64,000 nucleotides of DNA from Janthinobacterium sp051380875 (GTDB taxonomy: Bacteria; Pseudomonadota; Gammaproteobacteria; Burkholderiales; Burkholderiaceae_D). The DNA lies in NCBI RefSeq assembly GCF_051380875.1, contig NZ_JBNYXW010000008.1:62001-126000 (forward strand), given 5' to 3'. The translations under genes were made by a program, and so were the position numbers. Of this stretch, positions 18,133 to 26,320 are shown piece by piece (the first letter of the stretch is position 1; each line of letters begins with the position of its first letter). Under the pieces are notes generated by a model, which had not been told where the DNA came from, ran no database searches, and worked only from the letters and a program-made list of their open reading frames with translations.

Positions 18133-18150
18133 AAGGCCTTTAAAGGCCTT
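18133..18150. repeat. Perfect 18-bp palindrome in the traK leader
   Basis: AAGGCCTTTAAAGGCCTT is fully self-complementary. It sits between nic and the repeats upstream of traK, where RP4 carries bent DNA and TraK sites. It may be a binding site for a dimeric protein or part of the traK promoter; no function can be assigned. Confidence 0.6.
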
Positions 18151-18157
18151 ATCTGCT

Positions 18158-18240
18158 TTCAACCGTGGCATATCAGGGTTCGACCGTGTCAGATTTGTGG
18201 TTCAACCGTGCCAGATTTGTGGTGTAACCGTGCATGTTCC
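18158..18240 (+). repeat. About four 22-bp tandem repeats (iteron-like) upstream of traK
   Basis: Units start at 18158, 18179, 18201 and 18223, spaced 21, 22 and 22 bp. The best-conserved parts are TTCAACCGTG at the left of a unit and CAGATTTGTGG at the right; the outer units are more diverged. The 22-bp period is about two helical turns, so a protein would sit on one face. The position upstream of traK fits a TraK-binding array of oriT, but a replication iteron array is the alternative. Confidence 0.75.
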
Positions 18241-18266
18241 GCACAACATGAGGGGGAATAAATACC

Positions 18267-18647
18267 ATGGAGAAACCCTATGCCGAACAACTGAGTGACT
18301 GGCTCAAACGCAACCATCCAGCGCGGCGTGACCAGTATCAGGTCGCTTTTCTGGCCGTCAGCGACGATGTCCGCGCCGCGCTGGCGGCGGGCTTTGCCAT
18401 GAATACCATCTGGCGCCATCTGCATGCATCGGGACGCATACCGTTCGGCTACGACACTTTCCTGAAGCACGTGCATCGCATGCAGAAATCCAGCAGCCCA
18501 GCCCAGGAGCTTCCGGAGCTCCACCGACCTGCATCCCGAACGGCCAGCGCGGCAGTGCAGAGGCCGGACACTATCGCGCCCAGGCCAGCACCGGCGCCGG
18601 CCGGCTTTCATTTCAACCCGATTCCGAACAAAAAGGAGCTACTGTAA
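18267..18647 (+). CDS. traK: TraK oriT-binding protein
   Basis: A 126-residue protein, first of the rightward traKLM operon. It begins MEKPYAEQLSDWLKRNHPAR and contains AALAAGFAMNTIWRHLHASG then RIPFGYDTFLKHV, a compact helical N-terminal domain with a DNA-binding look; the C-terminus is Pro/Ala-rich and disordered. RP4 TraK binds and wraps the oriT leading side. AGGGGGAATAAATACC precedes the ATG. The stop overlaps the traL start by one base (TAATG). The array of 22-bp repeats just upstream is its most likely target. Confidence 0.85.
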   Translation: MEKPYAEQLSDWLKRNHPARRDQYQVAFLAVSDDVRAALAAGFAMNTIWRHLHASGRIPFGYDTFLKHVHRMQKSSSPAQELPELHRPASRTASAAVQRPDTIAPRPAPAPAGFHFNPIPNKKELL

Positions 18648-19372
18648 TGGCCCATATCCACATGATGCTGCAGGGTAAAGGTGGCGTCGGCAAGTCACTG
18701 ATCGCCGCCGTCCTCGCCCAATATATGCTCAGCAAGGCCCGCATGCCGCTGTGCATCGACACCGATCCAGTGAATGCCACCTTCCATGGTTACCAGGCGC
18801 TGCAGGTACGGCGCATCGAATTGATGGAGGACAATGAGATCGATCCGCGCGGCTTCGATGCCCTCATCGATCTGGTGGCACAGGAGCACGGGGACACCAT
18901 CATCGACAATGGCGCCAGCTCCTTCGTGCCGCTGTCGCACTACCTGATCAGCAACCAGATCCCGGCCTTGCTGAAAGAACTGGGCCACGAGTTGATCGTG
19001 CATACCGTCATCACAGGCGGCCAGGCCCTGCTCGATACCATCAGCGGCTTTGCCCACATTGCCAGCCAGTTTCCGGCGGAAACCCGCTTCATCGCCTGGC
19101 TCAACCCCTACTGGGGCCCGGTCGAATACGAGGGCAATGGTTTCGAACAGATGAAAACCTATCTGGCCAACAAGGAACGCCTGTCGGCCATCGTCCGGCT
19201 GCCCGTGCTGAAAAAGGAAACTTTTGGACGCGACTTGGCCGACATGCTGCAACACCGCCTGACCTTCGACGAGGCGCTGGCACAGGAATCCCTGTCGATC
19301 ATGACGCGCCAGCGCCTGGGCATCATCCGGCGCCTGGTCTACGGCGAGCTCGATGCCGCGATGGTGCTGTGA
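18647..19372 (+). CDS. traL: TraL ParA-like ATPase
   Basis: A 241-residue cytoplasmic P-loop ATPase of the MinD/ParA type: deviant Walker A MMLQGKGGVGKSLIAAVLAQ at residues 6-25, then PLCIDTDPVN (A' motif) and DTIIDNGAS (Walker B). TraL is the second gene of traKLM in RP4, and its role in transfer is not well defined. AAGGAG lies just before the start within the traK end. Its stop overlaps the traM ATG (TGATG region). The sequence appears complete. Confidence 0.9.
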   Translation: MAHIHMMLQGKGGVGKSLIAAVLAQYMLSKARMPLCIDTDPVNATFHGYQALQVRRIELMEDNEIDPRGFDALIDLVAQEHGDTIIDNGASSFVPLSHYLISNQIPALLKELGHELIVHTVITGGQALLDTISGFAHIASQFPAETRFIAWLNPYWGPVEYEGNGFEQMKTYLANKERLSAIVRLPVLKKETFGRDLADMLQHRLTFDEALAQESLSIMTRQRLGIIRRLVYGELDAAMVL

Positions 19373-19809
19373 TGGGCGACCAGACCGAGGAACTACTACG
19401 GGAAATTGCCGCAAAACACGGCATCGCCGTCTCGCGCGACGATCCGATTCTGATTTTGCAAACCATCAACAGCCGCCTGCTGCAGGACAGTGCCAAGGCC
19501 CAGCAGGTCCAGCTGGATCAGTTCAAGCAGGAAATGGATGAGCTATCGCGCCGCTGGAGCACGGACACCAGGGAAAAGGCCGAACGCATCGTCAATGCGG
19601 CGCTGGCGGCCGCCAGGGAATCCATGGCAGCTGCCATGCAGGAGGGAGGACAGCAGGCGGCAAGGGCCGCGCGCCAGGAAATCGCCGAGGCCCTGCAACA
19701 ACTCGCCAGCCCTGTGCACGCTGCCCGGGTCATGGCAATGTTGAACGTGATCGCGTCCATGTTCACCATGCTGGCGGCGGCGCTGGTCTTATGGATCGTG
19801 CTGCGATAG
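19369..19809 (+). CDS. traM: TraM transfer protein (coiled coil with C-terminal membrane anchor)
   Basis: A 146-residue protein. Residues about 40-115 are a charged, alanine-rich coiled coil (QLDQFKQEMDELSRRW and following), ending in a single hydrophobic helix VIASMFTMLAAALVLWIVL at the C-terminus, so it is probably tail-anchored in the inner membrane. It is the third gene of traKLM as in RP4, overlapping traL. Its last 21 bp overlap the convergent kfrC gene. The function is inferred from position only. Confidence 0.8.
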   Translation: MMGDQTEELLREIAAKHGIAVSRDDPILILQTINSRLLQDSAKAQQVQLDQFKQEMDELSRRWSTDTREKAERIVNAALAAARESMAAAMQEGGQQAARAARQEIAEALQQLASPVHAARVMAMLNVIASMFTMLAAALVLWIVLR

Positions 19810-20412
19810 TCCCAATCGCATGCTGCGTCCCGACTGAATCACCTGGCCGCGTTCGAAGCCCTGCTGTTCTGTCCTCTGGCGCTGCAGCAGCTGGTGCAAC
19901 CGCTGCGCCTGCTGCAGCGCATCCCACTCGCTGGCCAGTTCGGGATGCTGGAGACGAAGCTTGCGCGCGGCCAACTCCTCGATGCGCGGCGCATGCACGC
20001 CCATGCTGTCGCGCACCTCGCGTACCAGTTCAAGGCGGCCCAGCAGGCGCTGCAGGGACTTCTGTTGCTGCTGCACCTGCTGTTGCCATTGCGTGCGCGT
20101 GCCGGGAAACGCCAGCAAACCCGGCTGCTGCATCTGCGTGCGCTGCAGGCGCGATGTCTGCGATTCGATCAGGCTCTCTAGCCTGTCCTCGATGCGCTCC
20201 ACCTGCTCGTGCTTTGCCTCGACCTGCGCCGCCAGCCCCATACTGTATGGCGATTCCAGCGGTGCCGAAGCGATCATCGCGGCCTGTTCCAACTGCTCTT
20301 CGGCCGCCTGGTACAGCTGCGCGTCGGCCTGCATCTCGGCGGTGCCGCCGGCAGCTCGTGCACTGGCTGGGGTGGCAACGGCTTGCTGCGGCCTGTCCAT
20401 GGACCTGCTCAT
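19789..20412 (-). CDS. kfrC: KfrC-like protein
   Basis: A 207-residue Gln/Glu-rich, almost wholly helical protein (EAKHEQVERIEDRLESLIES, then QTQWQQQVQQQQKSL type patterns) with long coiled-coil stretches and no membrane segment. It is the last gene of a kfrA-kfrB-kfrC array transcribed leftwards, the same order and position next to traM as in IncP plasmids, where Kfr proteins support stable maintenance. GGAGG is seven bases before the ATG. It overlaps the convergent traM by 21 bp. Identification is mostly by synteny. Confidence 0.7.
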   Translation of the reverse strand: MSRSMDRPQQAVATPASARAAGGTAEMQADAQLYQAAEEQLEQAAMIASAPLESPYSMGLAAQVEAKHEQVERIEDRLESLIESQTSRLQRTQMQQPGLLAFPGTRTQWQQQVQQQQKSLQRLLGRLELVREVRDSMGVHAPRIEELAARKLRLQHPELASEWDALQQAQRLHQLLQRQRTEQQGFERGQVIQSGRSMRLGLSQHDP

Positions 20413-20441
20413 GATCTCGCCTCCGGTTTTAGCGGCATACC

Positions 20442-20786
20442 CTATCGGCTCAACTTGCGCCCCTGCCTGACGGTCGAGCTGCTGCTGAGCGCATGGCCGT
20501 CCTGGTAGCTGACACTGGAGTCGATGCCCGTCTCAGGTACTTTAGCGAAATCGCTGGCAGCGTGTTTGATCAATGTCTTGCCCACCTGCTGATACACGCT
20601 GGCGCCATCGGCGTGCAGGATGACACCATCATACGTCTTCGCCTTGTCGGCCATTCCCGCCAGATAGATATCGTAGATGCCAGGTTTGATCGCGCCGGCC
20701 TTGTCAACCTTGCTGGTGGCCCACTGCCCGCCCTGCTCGTTTTGCAGCAGGCGCTGCCCGTTCATCACCAAGACTCGTTGCTTCAT
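20442..20786 (-). CDS. kfrB: KfrB domain-containing plasmid stability protein
   Basis: A 114-residue protein recognised by MKQRVLVMNGQRLLQNEQGG and VDKAGAIKPGIYDIYLA, then HADGASVYQQVGKTLIKH, which are characteristic of the IncP KfrB family. The start at 20786 has GGAG about seven bases upstream; the longer frame to 20918 lacks one. KfrB interacts with KfrA and KfrC and affects IncP plasmid stability. It lies between kfrA and kfrC on the minus strand. Confidence 0.9.
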   Translation of the reverse strand: MKQRVLVMNGQRLLQNEQGGQWATSKVDKAGAIKPGIYDIYLAGMADKAKTYDGVILHADGASVYQQVGKTLIKHAASDFAKVPETGIDSSVSYQDGHALSSSSTVRQGRKLSR

Positions 20787-20957
20787 CAATACGCTCCTGT
20801 TTATCGATAGGACGTAAAACCGGCCAATTCGTTCGGTAGCCAGGCATTTTAATGCTGGGCGTTCACCGCAGGCGCACCACGTGCAAGCGATGCCGCGTGC
20901 GTCAAGCGACGGCGCCATGACGGCGTCACCCGCCGGATCCTCCTGCCTGGGAATGCG

Positions 20958-21629
20958 TCACTTCCGCGACACCGTCAGATCAAGGGCAGCCGCTTCCGCC
21001 CTGACTGCCTTCATTTCATTACCGTAGTTCAGATGCGTCTGCGCCAGTTCGGCCCTGGCATGGGCCATGTCCTGGTGCGCATGGTCAAGTTCCGTCCGCA
21101 ATTCAAGAGCGCGGCGTTCGATCTCCCGCGTGCGCGCGTTTGCCAGCGTGGCAGTTGCCTGCGCTTCGGTCAAGCTGGCAAGCAAGCGCTCCTTCTCGTG
21201 CGCCATTTCCTGCGCCTCGGCACGAGAAATGTCGAGCTGCGCCTGGCACGCCTGAAAGTCAGCCGCCAGCACTTCATAGGCATCGGCCAGTTGCCGCGCC
21301 AGCACCTCGGATTCAGTGCGTTCCGCGTCCCAGGCACTTTGCGCCAGATGCAGCGACTCGCCCGCCAGCGCCTGCGCCTCGCTCCATACGCCCGCCAGGG
21401 CAGTCATTCCCGCTTCGCGGACCTTCTCGGGCACGGCGACCGCAGCCGCGTTTGCCTGCACGGTATGTGCGCGGCGCCACTCGCGCATGCCCGCACTGGC
21501 ATCGTTCATGCTGACCCTGGCCGCCTTGCGCACCGCATCGACCGTCGGAAACGCCGCCCCACCACCTTGCGCATGCAAGGCATCGGCTGCAACACAGATA
21601 CGCTCATACAGCTCGCCCGACAGATTCAT
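20958..21629 (-). CDS. kfrA: KfrA DNA-binding coiled-coil protein
   Basis: A 223-residue protein with the KfrA N-terminal DNA-binding domain (GAAFPTVDAVRKAARVSMND then SAGMREWRRAH) followed by a long alpha-helical coiled coil from about residue 85 to 210 (ARTREIERRALELRTELDHA). IncP KfrA represses its own promoter and forms a filament-like segregation aid. It is shorter than RP4 KfrA. GGAGG precedes the ATG, and a palindromic A/T-rich site 27 bp upstream is a candidate autoregulatory operator. Confidence 0.88.
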   Translation of the reverse strand: MNLSGELYERICVAADALHAQGGGAAFPTVDAVRKAARVSMNDASAGMREWRRAHTVQANAAAVAVPEKVREAGMTALAGVWSEAQALAGESLHLAQSAWDAERTESEVLARQLADAYEVLAADFQACQAQLDISRAEAQEMAHEKERLLASLTEAQATATLANARTREIERRALELRTELDHAHQDMAHARAELAQTHLNYGNEMKAVRAEAAALDLTVSRK

Positions 21630-21651
21630 GATCGCCTCCGTGGTTCAAGTC

Positions 21652-21676
21652 ATAGGAATAATATTATTCTTCCTAT
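21652..21676. promoter_or_regulatory. Candidate KfrA operator/promoter palindrome
   Basis: GAATAATATTATTC (21656-21669) is a perfect 14-bp palindrome flanked by ATAG on the left and CTAT on the right. It lies 27 bp upstream of the kfrA start in otherwise GC-rich DNA. IncP KfrA is known to bind an inverted repeat at its own promoter, so autoregulation is the likely use. Confidence 0.5.
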
Positions 21677-21937
21677 TTCTACTGATATTGACGTACCTCA
21701 ATGACGCTCTGTTTGATGTAATAACATACGGGCATGCCTGTGCCAATAGCGACGCTGAGCCCGTCGGCCACATGGATTGCGTGTCTTGACTCCCAATCAA
21801 ACGACGCATCACGACACGGCATCATGCCAGCGCCAGCTACCACGCCCCCATTCCGCTTGATGGGGCGCCTCGCCTATCCGCGCCGGGCCGCATATTGCTG
21901 GCTGTCGCTACGCTCTGCAAGCACACAAGTGCTCGAC

Positions 21938-22034
21938 CTCTTCAAGCTGGTCTTCAAGCGAGCACAGGTGTTGAGGGTAAGCCAAGCGACCAAGGGTTAC
22001 GCGCAGCGTAGCCCTTGATGAACGGTGCTGTGCA
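21938..22034 (+). repeat. Diverged 97-bp repeat, copy A
   Basis: About 81 of 97 bases agree with copy B at 27984-28080 in the same orientation. The most conserved part is a hairpin AAGGGTTACGC-GCA-GCGTAGCCCTT (21992-22016) followed by an ACGGTGCTGTGCA-like tail. The surrounding 21680-22096 region has no convincing gene. The two copies bracket the IclR-to-MFS catabolic module. Confidence 0.8.
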
Positions 22035-22096
22035 AGGGCGAACAGTATGTTGAGCGGCGTATCGTTTCGTTTTTGGCCAACGGTGGCAAAGATGGG

Positions 22097-22861
22097 TTAG
22101 GTATCGGCCGGCGGCATGTCGCTGGCGGACAAACGACGAGCCAATTCGGCGCATTGGGTCTGGAGCGAATTGCCGATACTTTCCTGGTTCAGCAATCTGG
22201 CCCGCTTCCTGGAACAGGTCAGCGAGACGCTGCCAATGACGTCATTTTCGAGGACGACGGGGGCCGCGAAACCGACAACATCAGGATCGAGTTCGCCCAG
22301 GCTGACACAGTAACCGGCCTTGCGTATCGCCCTGAGCTCCTTGACCGCAGCCGTCCACTGCGCTTCGTCGGCCTGTGCGCCGAACGTCGCGTCAAACAAG
22401 TGGCGCACGCGCGCACGCGGCAAGAACGCCAGGACAGCCTTCGACGGCGAGCCCTTGAACCATGGCAAATTGCGCCCTCGAAAATAGGAAAGTCCCAATG
22501 CCTCCACGCCGGGCTGGTGGAAGACGTTCATGAGGTGATCGCCATATACATTCGACAGCAAGACGTCGCAGCCCGTTTCATTGACCAGCTCTTGCAAGAT
22601 GGCGCCACCGACTTGCGTCAGCGGATCGGTATCGCGTATCAGCGCTTCGAGCTCAATCACGCGGCCGCCCACCACATATACGCCGCGTGGCAGCCGGATC
22701 AGCAAGCCAGCGTTGCCCAAGGCCTTGACATAGCGGTAGGTGGAAGCAACCGTATAGCCGAAATGGCCAGCCAGTTCATCCACCGTCCAGGCATATTTTT
22801 TGGCAGTAAAAGCGTCCAGCACGGCAAGCATGCGGATAAGGCTAGAGTTCGATTCAGTCAT
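22097..22861 (-). CDS. IclR-family transcriptional regulator
   Basis: A 254-residue regulator with an N-terminal winged HTH (SSLIRMLAVLDAFTAKKYAW, then HFGYTVASTYRYVKALGNAG) and a C-terminal ligand-sensing IclR domain (VYGDHLMNVFHQPG, then GSPSKAVLAFLPRARVRHLF). IclR proteins commonly control aromatic catabolism operons. It is on the minus strand after the VOC dioxygenase gene (gap 68 bp) and divergent from the hydroxylase operon, so regulation of the shared intergenic region at 23485-23575 is the simplest model. It appears intact. Confidence 0.93.
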   Translation of the reverse strand: MTESNSSLIRMLAVLDAFTAKKYAWTVDELAGHFGYTVASTYRYVKALGNAGLLIRLPRGVYVVGGRVIELEALIRDTDPLTQVGGAILQELVNETGCDVLLSNVYGDHLMNVFHQPGVEALGLSYFRGRNLPWFKGSPSKAVLAFLPRARVRHLFDATFGAQADEAQWTAAVKELRAIRKAGYCVSLGELDPDVVGFAAPVVLENDVIGSVSLTCSRKRARLLNQESIGNSLQTQCAELARRLSASDMPPADT

Positions 22862-22929
22862 CTGTTGATTTTACTGTATTCCTGCTGATCAATCACCCGA
22901 TAGCTTCGACACTCCCGCCCCGGGAACAC

Positions 22930-23484
22930 TTATTCAACACCCATCAATTTCGCCATTTCCGCGCGCCACTCGCTACGCGGCCGAAAGCCCGGCAAGACGC
23001 GGGCATGCTGCTCGGCCCACGCCAGCAGTTCGTCGGCCGGCAATTCGATCGGCATCGGTACGCGCATCGGTTGCGACACATACCATGGCGTATCGATGTA
23101 CAGCTCGATGCGGTTGCCCTCCGGGTCGCGAAAATACACCGATAGCGCGTTGCCGTGCGTGACGGGCGTCAACTCCGTCACGCCGGCCGTCTGCAGCCGC
23201 TGATAGAAGGCTTGCAGGGTTTCAATCGAATCTGCGGTCAAGGAAATCTGGTTGACGACATTGAAGTCGATCTCCTCCGGACGGCCCGACACAAGCACGA
23301 TCTGGTGGTGCACATCGGGGTCGCGGCTGGTGAACACCAGGTCGATGGGACCATGCGGGCCTTGCAAGTGCCCCCTGTCTGTGATCGTGAAGTCCAATAC
23401 ATCCGAATAGAAGCTGGCCATGACTTCCAGATCGTTCACAAAGATCCCTACATGGCTAAATGAAAGTCCCGTTGATTTTCGCAT
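22930..23484 (-). CDS. Single-domain VOC (extradiol dioxygenase-like) protein
   Basis: A 184-residue protein with one paired VOC domain: FSHVGIFVNDLEVMASFYSD carries the first His ligand, the DVHHQIVLVSG segment the second, and NRIELYIDTPW the Glu ligand, after the usual YFRDPEG turn. This ligand set fits a metal-dependent extradiol dioxygenase or related isomerase. It is divergent from the FAD hydroxylase, consistent with opening of the hydroxylated ring. A glyoxalase-type role cannot be excluded from sequence. AGAGGA precedes the start. Confidence 0.82.
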   Translation of the reverse strand: MRKSTGLSFSHVGIFVNDLEVMASFYSDVLDFTITDRGHLQGPHGPIDLVFTSRDPDVHHQIVLVSGRPEEIDFNVVNQISLTADSIETLQAFYQRLQTAGVTELTPVTHGNALSVYFRDPEGNRIELYIDTPWYVSQPMRVPMPIELPADELLAWAEQHARVLPGFRPRSEWRAEMAKLMGVE

Positions 23485-23545
23485 TGCGTAAATTCCTCTT
23501 GATATTATCGAATGAATGGCGCTATATTATCTCACTTTTCGCACA

Positions 23546-23562
23546 TTGCGCAAATATCGCAA
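23546..23562. promoter_or_regulatory. Candidate operator in the divergent catabolic promoter
   Basis: TTGCG-CAAATAT-CGCAA is an inverted repeat with 5-bp arms in the 91-bp gap between the VOC gene and the hydroxylase; a related GCGTAAA lies near 23486. A TATATT hexamer at 23523-23528 could serve as a -10. Binding by the neighbouring IclR protein is an inference. Confidence 0.35.
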
Positions 23563-23575
23563 ATCAAGGACAAGC

Positions 23576-25090
23576 ATGAACGACGTCATAATCGTAGGGG
23601 GCGGCCCGACCGGCGCATTGCTGGCAAACCTGCTGGGACAACACGGTTTGCAGGTCCTGGTACTCGACCGCGCGCAGGGAGTCATGCAAATCCCGCGTGC
23701 CGTGCATATGGATGGGGAAACCATGCGCATCTTCCAGGCCGCCGGGGTCGCACCCGAGATCATGGCAAACTGCCGGCCCGGGCATGGTATGCAATGGCTC
23801 AATGCCGCAGGGGAAACGCTGGTCACGCGCGAAGGCCAGGCCGGCTTGAGCGATCAAAACTGGCATAACGACTACTACTTCCACCAGCCCCAAGTGGAAG
23901 AAGCACTACGCCACGGCTTGGCCCGTTACAGCAATGTGACCTTGCGGCAAGGCATTGAGGTGCGCGGCTATACCGCACAGGCTGACGGCGCGACGCTGCA
24001 AGTCGCCCATCTGGCCGATGGCACGCTCGACACCGTGCGTGGACGCTATGTCGTCGGTTGCGATGGTGCCCGCTCACTGGTGCGGCAATGGATAGGCGAC
24101 GTGCCAGAAGATCTGGGTATGCATCAGGGTTGGCTGGTGGTCGATGCGCAACTGCATCGCCCCCTCGATTTGCCTGATCACACGGTGCAGCATTGCGATC
24201 CGGCCCGTCCCGCCACCTCGATCTATGTCCACCCACTGCGGCGACGCTGGGAAATCATGCTGCTCGATAACGACGACCTGGCCACCATCACTGAGCCAAA
24301 TAATGTCTGGACCCTGCTGGAACGCTGGATCAAACCATCGCAAGGCGTACTGGAACGGGCATCGTGCTATATGTTCCATGCGCTGGTCAGCCAGACATGG
24401 CAACAAGACCGGCTGTTCATCGCAGGCGATGCGGCGCACCAGACGCCGCCGTTTTTAGGCCAGGGCCTGTGCGCGGGCGCACGCGATGCCGCCAATCTGG
24501 CGTGGAAGCTGGCCGTGGCGGTCCGCACGCCGCAGCGCGCATCCATCCTGCACACCTATGGAGCGGAGCGCCATCCCCATGCCCGCGAATTCGTCGACCT
24601 AGCGGTCCAGATGGGGCGCATTGTCCAGGTCGTCGATCCGCAAGCGGCCGCCCGGCGCGATGCCGAGCTCAAGGCCCAGGGCCTGTGCTTTAAATTCCCC
24701 CGCCCCACCCTGGGTTCCGGCGTGCATACGGGGCGCGGCGGGCCGGTCGGCAAAATATTCATCCAACCCACCCTGCCCGATGGACGCTGGCTGGACGACG
24801 TGGTGGGCCAGCGCTTTGCCGTCCTTGTCGATGCCAGCCAAGCGGCGTATTTAACGCCGCAACTGCGCGCCGAACTGGCACGACTGGACGTGGTGCTGAT
24901 CGAAAACGGCGGCGCCAAAACCCAGCAGTGGCTGCACAGCGAGCAATGCGCTGCCGTGGTAATCCGTCCGGACCGCTACGTCTTTGACGCCGTTGCCAAT
25001 CTGGCTGACCTGCCGGGATGCATCCGCCAGCTGGCGCAGTGGATCTACTGCGATACCACCATTGCCGCTGCGCAAGCAGTCACTGCCTGA
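23576..25090 (+). CDS. FAD-dependent aromatic hydroxylase (MhpA-like)
   Basis: A 504-residue class A flavoprotein monooxygenase. The FAD-binding GxGxxG motif is IVGGGPTGALLANLLG near residue 10, the DG motif is VVGCDGARSLVRQW near 160, and the GD motif is LFIAGDAAHQTPPFLGQGLC near 285. The layout matches 3-(3-hydroxyphenyl)propionate hydroxylases and relatives that add a second hydroxyl to a phenol using NAD(P)H and O2. The start at 23576 follows AAGGA; the longer frame from 23516 lies inside the promoter. It heads a plus-strand operon with the FAH hydrolase and MFS transporter. The exact phenolic substrate cannot be told. Confidence 0.9.
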   Translation: MNDVIIVGGGPTGALLANLLGQHGLQVLVLDRAQGVMQIPRAVHMDGETMRIFQAAGVAPEIMANCRPGHGMQWLNAAGETLVTREGQAGLSDQNWHNDYYFHQPQVEEALRHGLARYSNVTLRQGIEVRGYTAQADGATLQVAHLADGTLDTVRGRYVVGCDGARSLVRQWIGDVPEDLGMHQGWLVVDAQLHRPLDLPDHTVQHCDPARPATSIYVHPLRRRWEIMLLDNDDLATITEPNNVWTLLERWIKPSQGVLERASCYMFHALVSQTWQQDRLFIAGDAAHQTPPFLGQGLCAGARDAANLAWKLAVAVRTPQRASILHTYGAERHPHAREFVDLAVQMGRIVQVVDPQAAARRDAELKAQGLCFKFPRPTLGSGVHTGRGGPVGKIFIQPTLPDGRWLDDVVGQRFAVLVDASQAAYLTPQLRAELARLDVVLIENGGAKTQQWLHSEQCAAVVIRPDRYVFDAVANLADLPGCIRQLAQWIYCDTTIAAAQAVTA

Positions 25091-25159
25091 GCGAACCGCC
25101 ATGACCAAACATATCCTGACTTCTACACCCGCTCATTCACCTCCATTGAAAGCTCAACC

Positions 25160-26158
25160 ATGAAACTCGCCACTCTGAAAACAAGCAGCCGCGACGGCTC
25201 CCTGATCGTTGTCTCACGCAATCTGAAACATGCCGTCGATGCCACGGCAATTTGCCCCACCTTGCGTGAAGCGCTGGAAAACTGGAGCACCGTTGAACCA
25301 CAATTGCGCGAATTGTCGGACCGCCTTAACGCGGGCCAGGCCAGCGGCGCCTTTGCGTTTGACACGCAAAAGGTGGAGTCGCCCCTGCCCCGCACCTTCC
25401 AGTGGTGCGATGGCTCGGCCTATCTGCACCATGCCGAATTGGTGCGCAAGGCCCGCAATGCGGACATGCCCGAGCAGCTCTACACGGACCCGATGCTGTA
25501 CCAGGGCGCCTCCGACTGCTTCATCGGTCCGCGCGACCCTATCCGTATTGCGGATGAGAAATGGGGCATCGACCTGGAAGCCGAAGTAGCCATCGTCACC
25601 GATGACGTGCCGATGGGCGTCAGCGTGGCCGATGCGGCGAAACATATCAAGCTCATCATGATTCTCAACGATGTGAGTTTGCGCAATGTGATGCCGGGTG
25701 AGCTGGCCAAAGGCTTCGGCTTCTTTATCTCCAAGCCGTCGACGGCATTCTCGCCGGTGGCCGTCACGCCAGACGAACTCGATGCCGCCTGGGATGGCAC
25801 CAAGGTGTGCCTGCCCCTGGTCAGCCACGTCAACGGAAAACTGCTGGGTCGGCCCAACGCCGGCGTCGATTGCTATTTCGACTTCCCGCGCCTGATTTCC
25901 CACGCCGCTACTTCGCGCGAGTTGCGCGCCGGCGCCATCATCGGCTCGGGCACCGTGTCGAACCGCGATACTTCCGTTGGCTCCGCCTGCCTGCAGGAAC
26001 AGCGCATGCTGGAAAAGCTGGCCACCGGCACAATGCAGACACCCCTGCTGCAATTTGGTGATGAAGTGCGCGTCGAAATGTTCGATGCACAAGGCCAATC
26101 CGTGTTTGGTGCCATCGACCAAAAGGTGGAGCAATACACTTATCAGCCAGCCCAATAA
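25160..26158 (+). CDS. Fumarylacetoacetate hydrolase (FAH) family protein
   Basis: A 332-residue enzyme of the FAH superfamily: the metal-binding region WGIDLEAEVAIVTDDVPMG is near residue 140, followed by KLIMILNDVSLRN and GFGFFISKPSTAFSPVAVTP, with a C-terminal AGAIIGSGTVSNRDTS active-site loop. Such enzymes hydrolyse C-C bonds of ring-cleavage products or related acylpyruvates. It starts 69 bp after the hydroxylase, giving a hydroxylase, ring-cleavage enzyme and hydrolase set with the divergent VOC gene. It is closest in style to FAH used in homogentisate or gentisate-like routes, but the substrate is not proved. Confidence 0.9.
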   Translation: MKLATLKTSSRDGSLIVVSRNLKHAVDATAICPTLREALENWSTVEPQLRELSDRLNAGQASGAFAFDTQKVESPLPRTFQWCDGSAYLHHAELVRKARNADMPEQLYTDPMLYQGASDCFIGPRDPIRIADEKWGIDLEAEVAIVTDDVPMGVSVADAAKHIKLIMILNDVSLRNVMPGELAKGFGFFISKPSTAFSPVAVTPDELDAAWDGTKVCLPLVSHVNGKLLGRPNAGVDCYFDFPRLISHAATSRELRAGAIIGSGTVSNRDTSVGSACLQEQRMLEKLATGTMQTPLLQFGDEVRVEMFDAQGQSVFGAIDQKVEQYTYQPAQ

Positions 26159-26320
26159 GCTGACTAGGTCGATACGCCACACCGACAAGTAAAGAAGCAA
26201 GAAATACACTGCAATTGATACACAAGAGCATGACATTGGACAGCAACCGCCACCAAGAAGCGGCGTCCACCGCCGCACGCTGCGCGTGCGGCACCATCGA
26301 CAATTCAGGAGACAGCCTTT

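Noticed and set aside
18158..18240. Possible short CRISPR-like array
   Set aside because: The units are directly adjacent (22-bp period) with no unique spacers and no cas genes; they fit protein-binding iterons.
20427..20439. Third KorB operator between kfrB and kfrC (TTTAGCGGCATAC)
   Set aside because: Only the left half matches; three mismatches in the right arm break the symmetry, so it is not counted.
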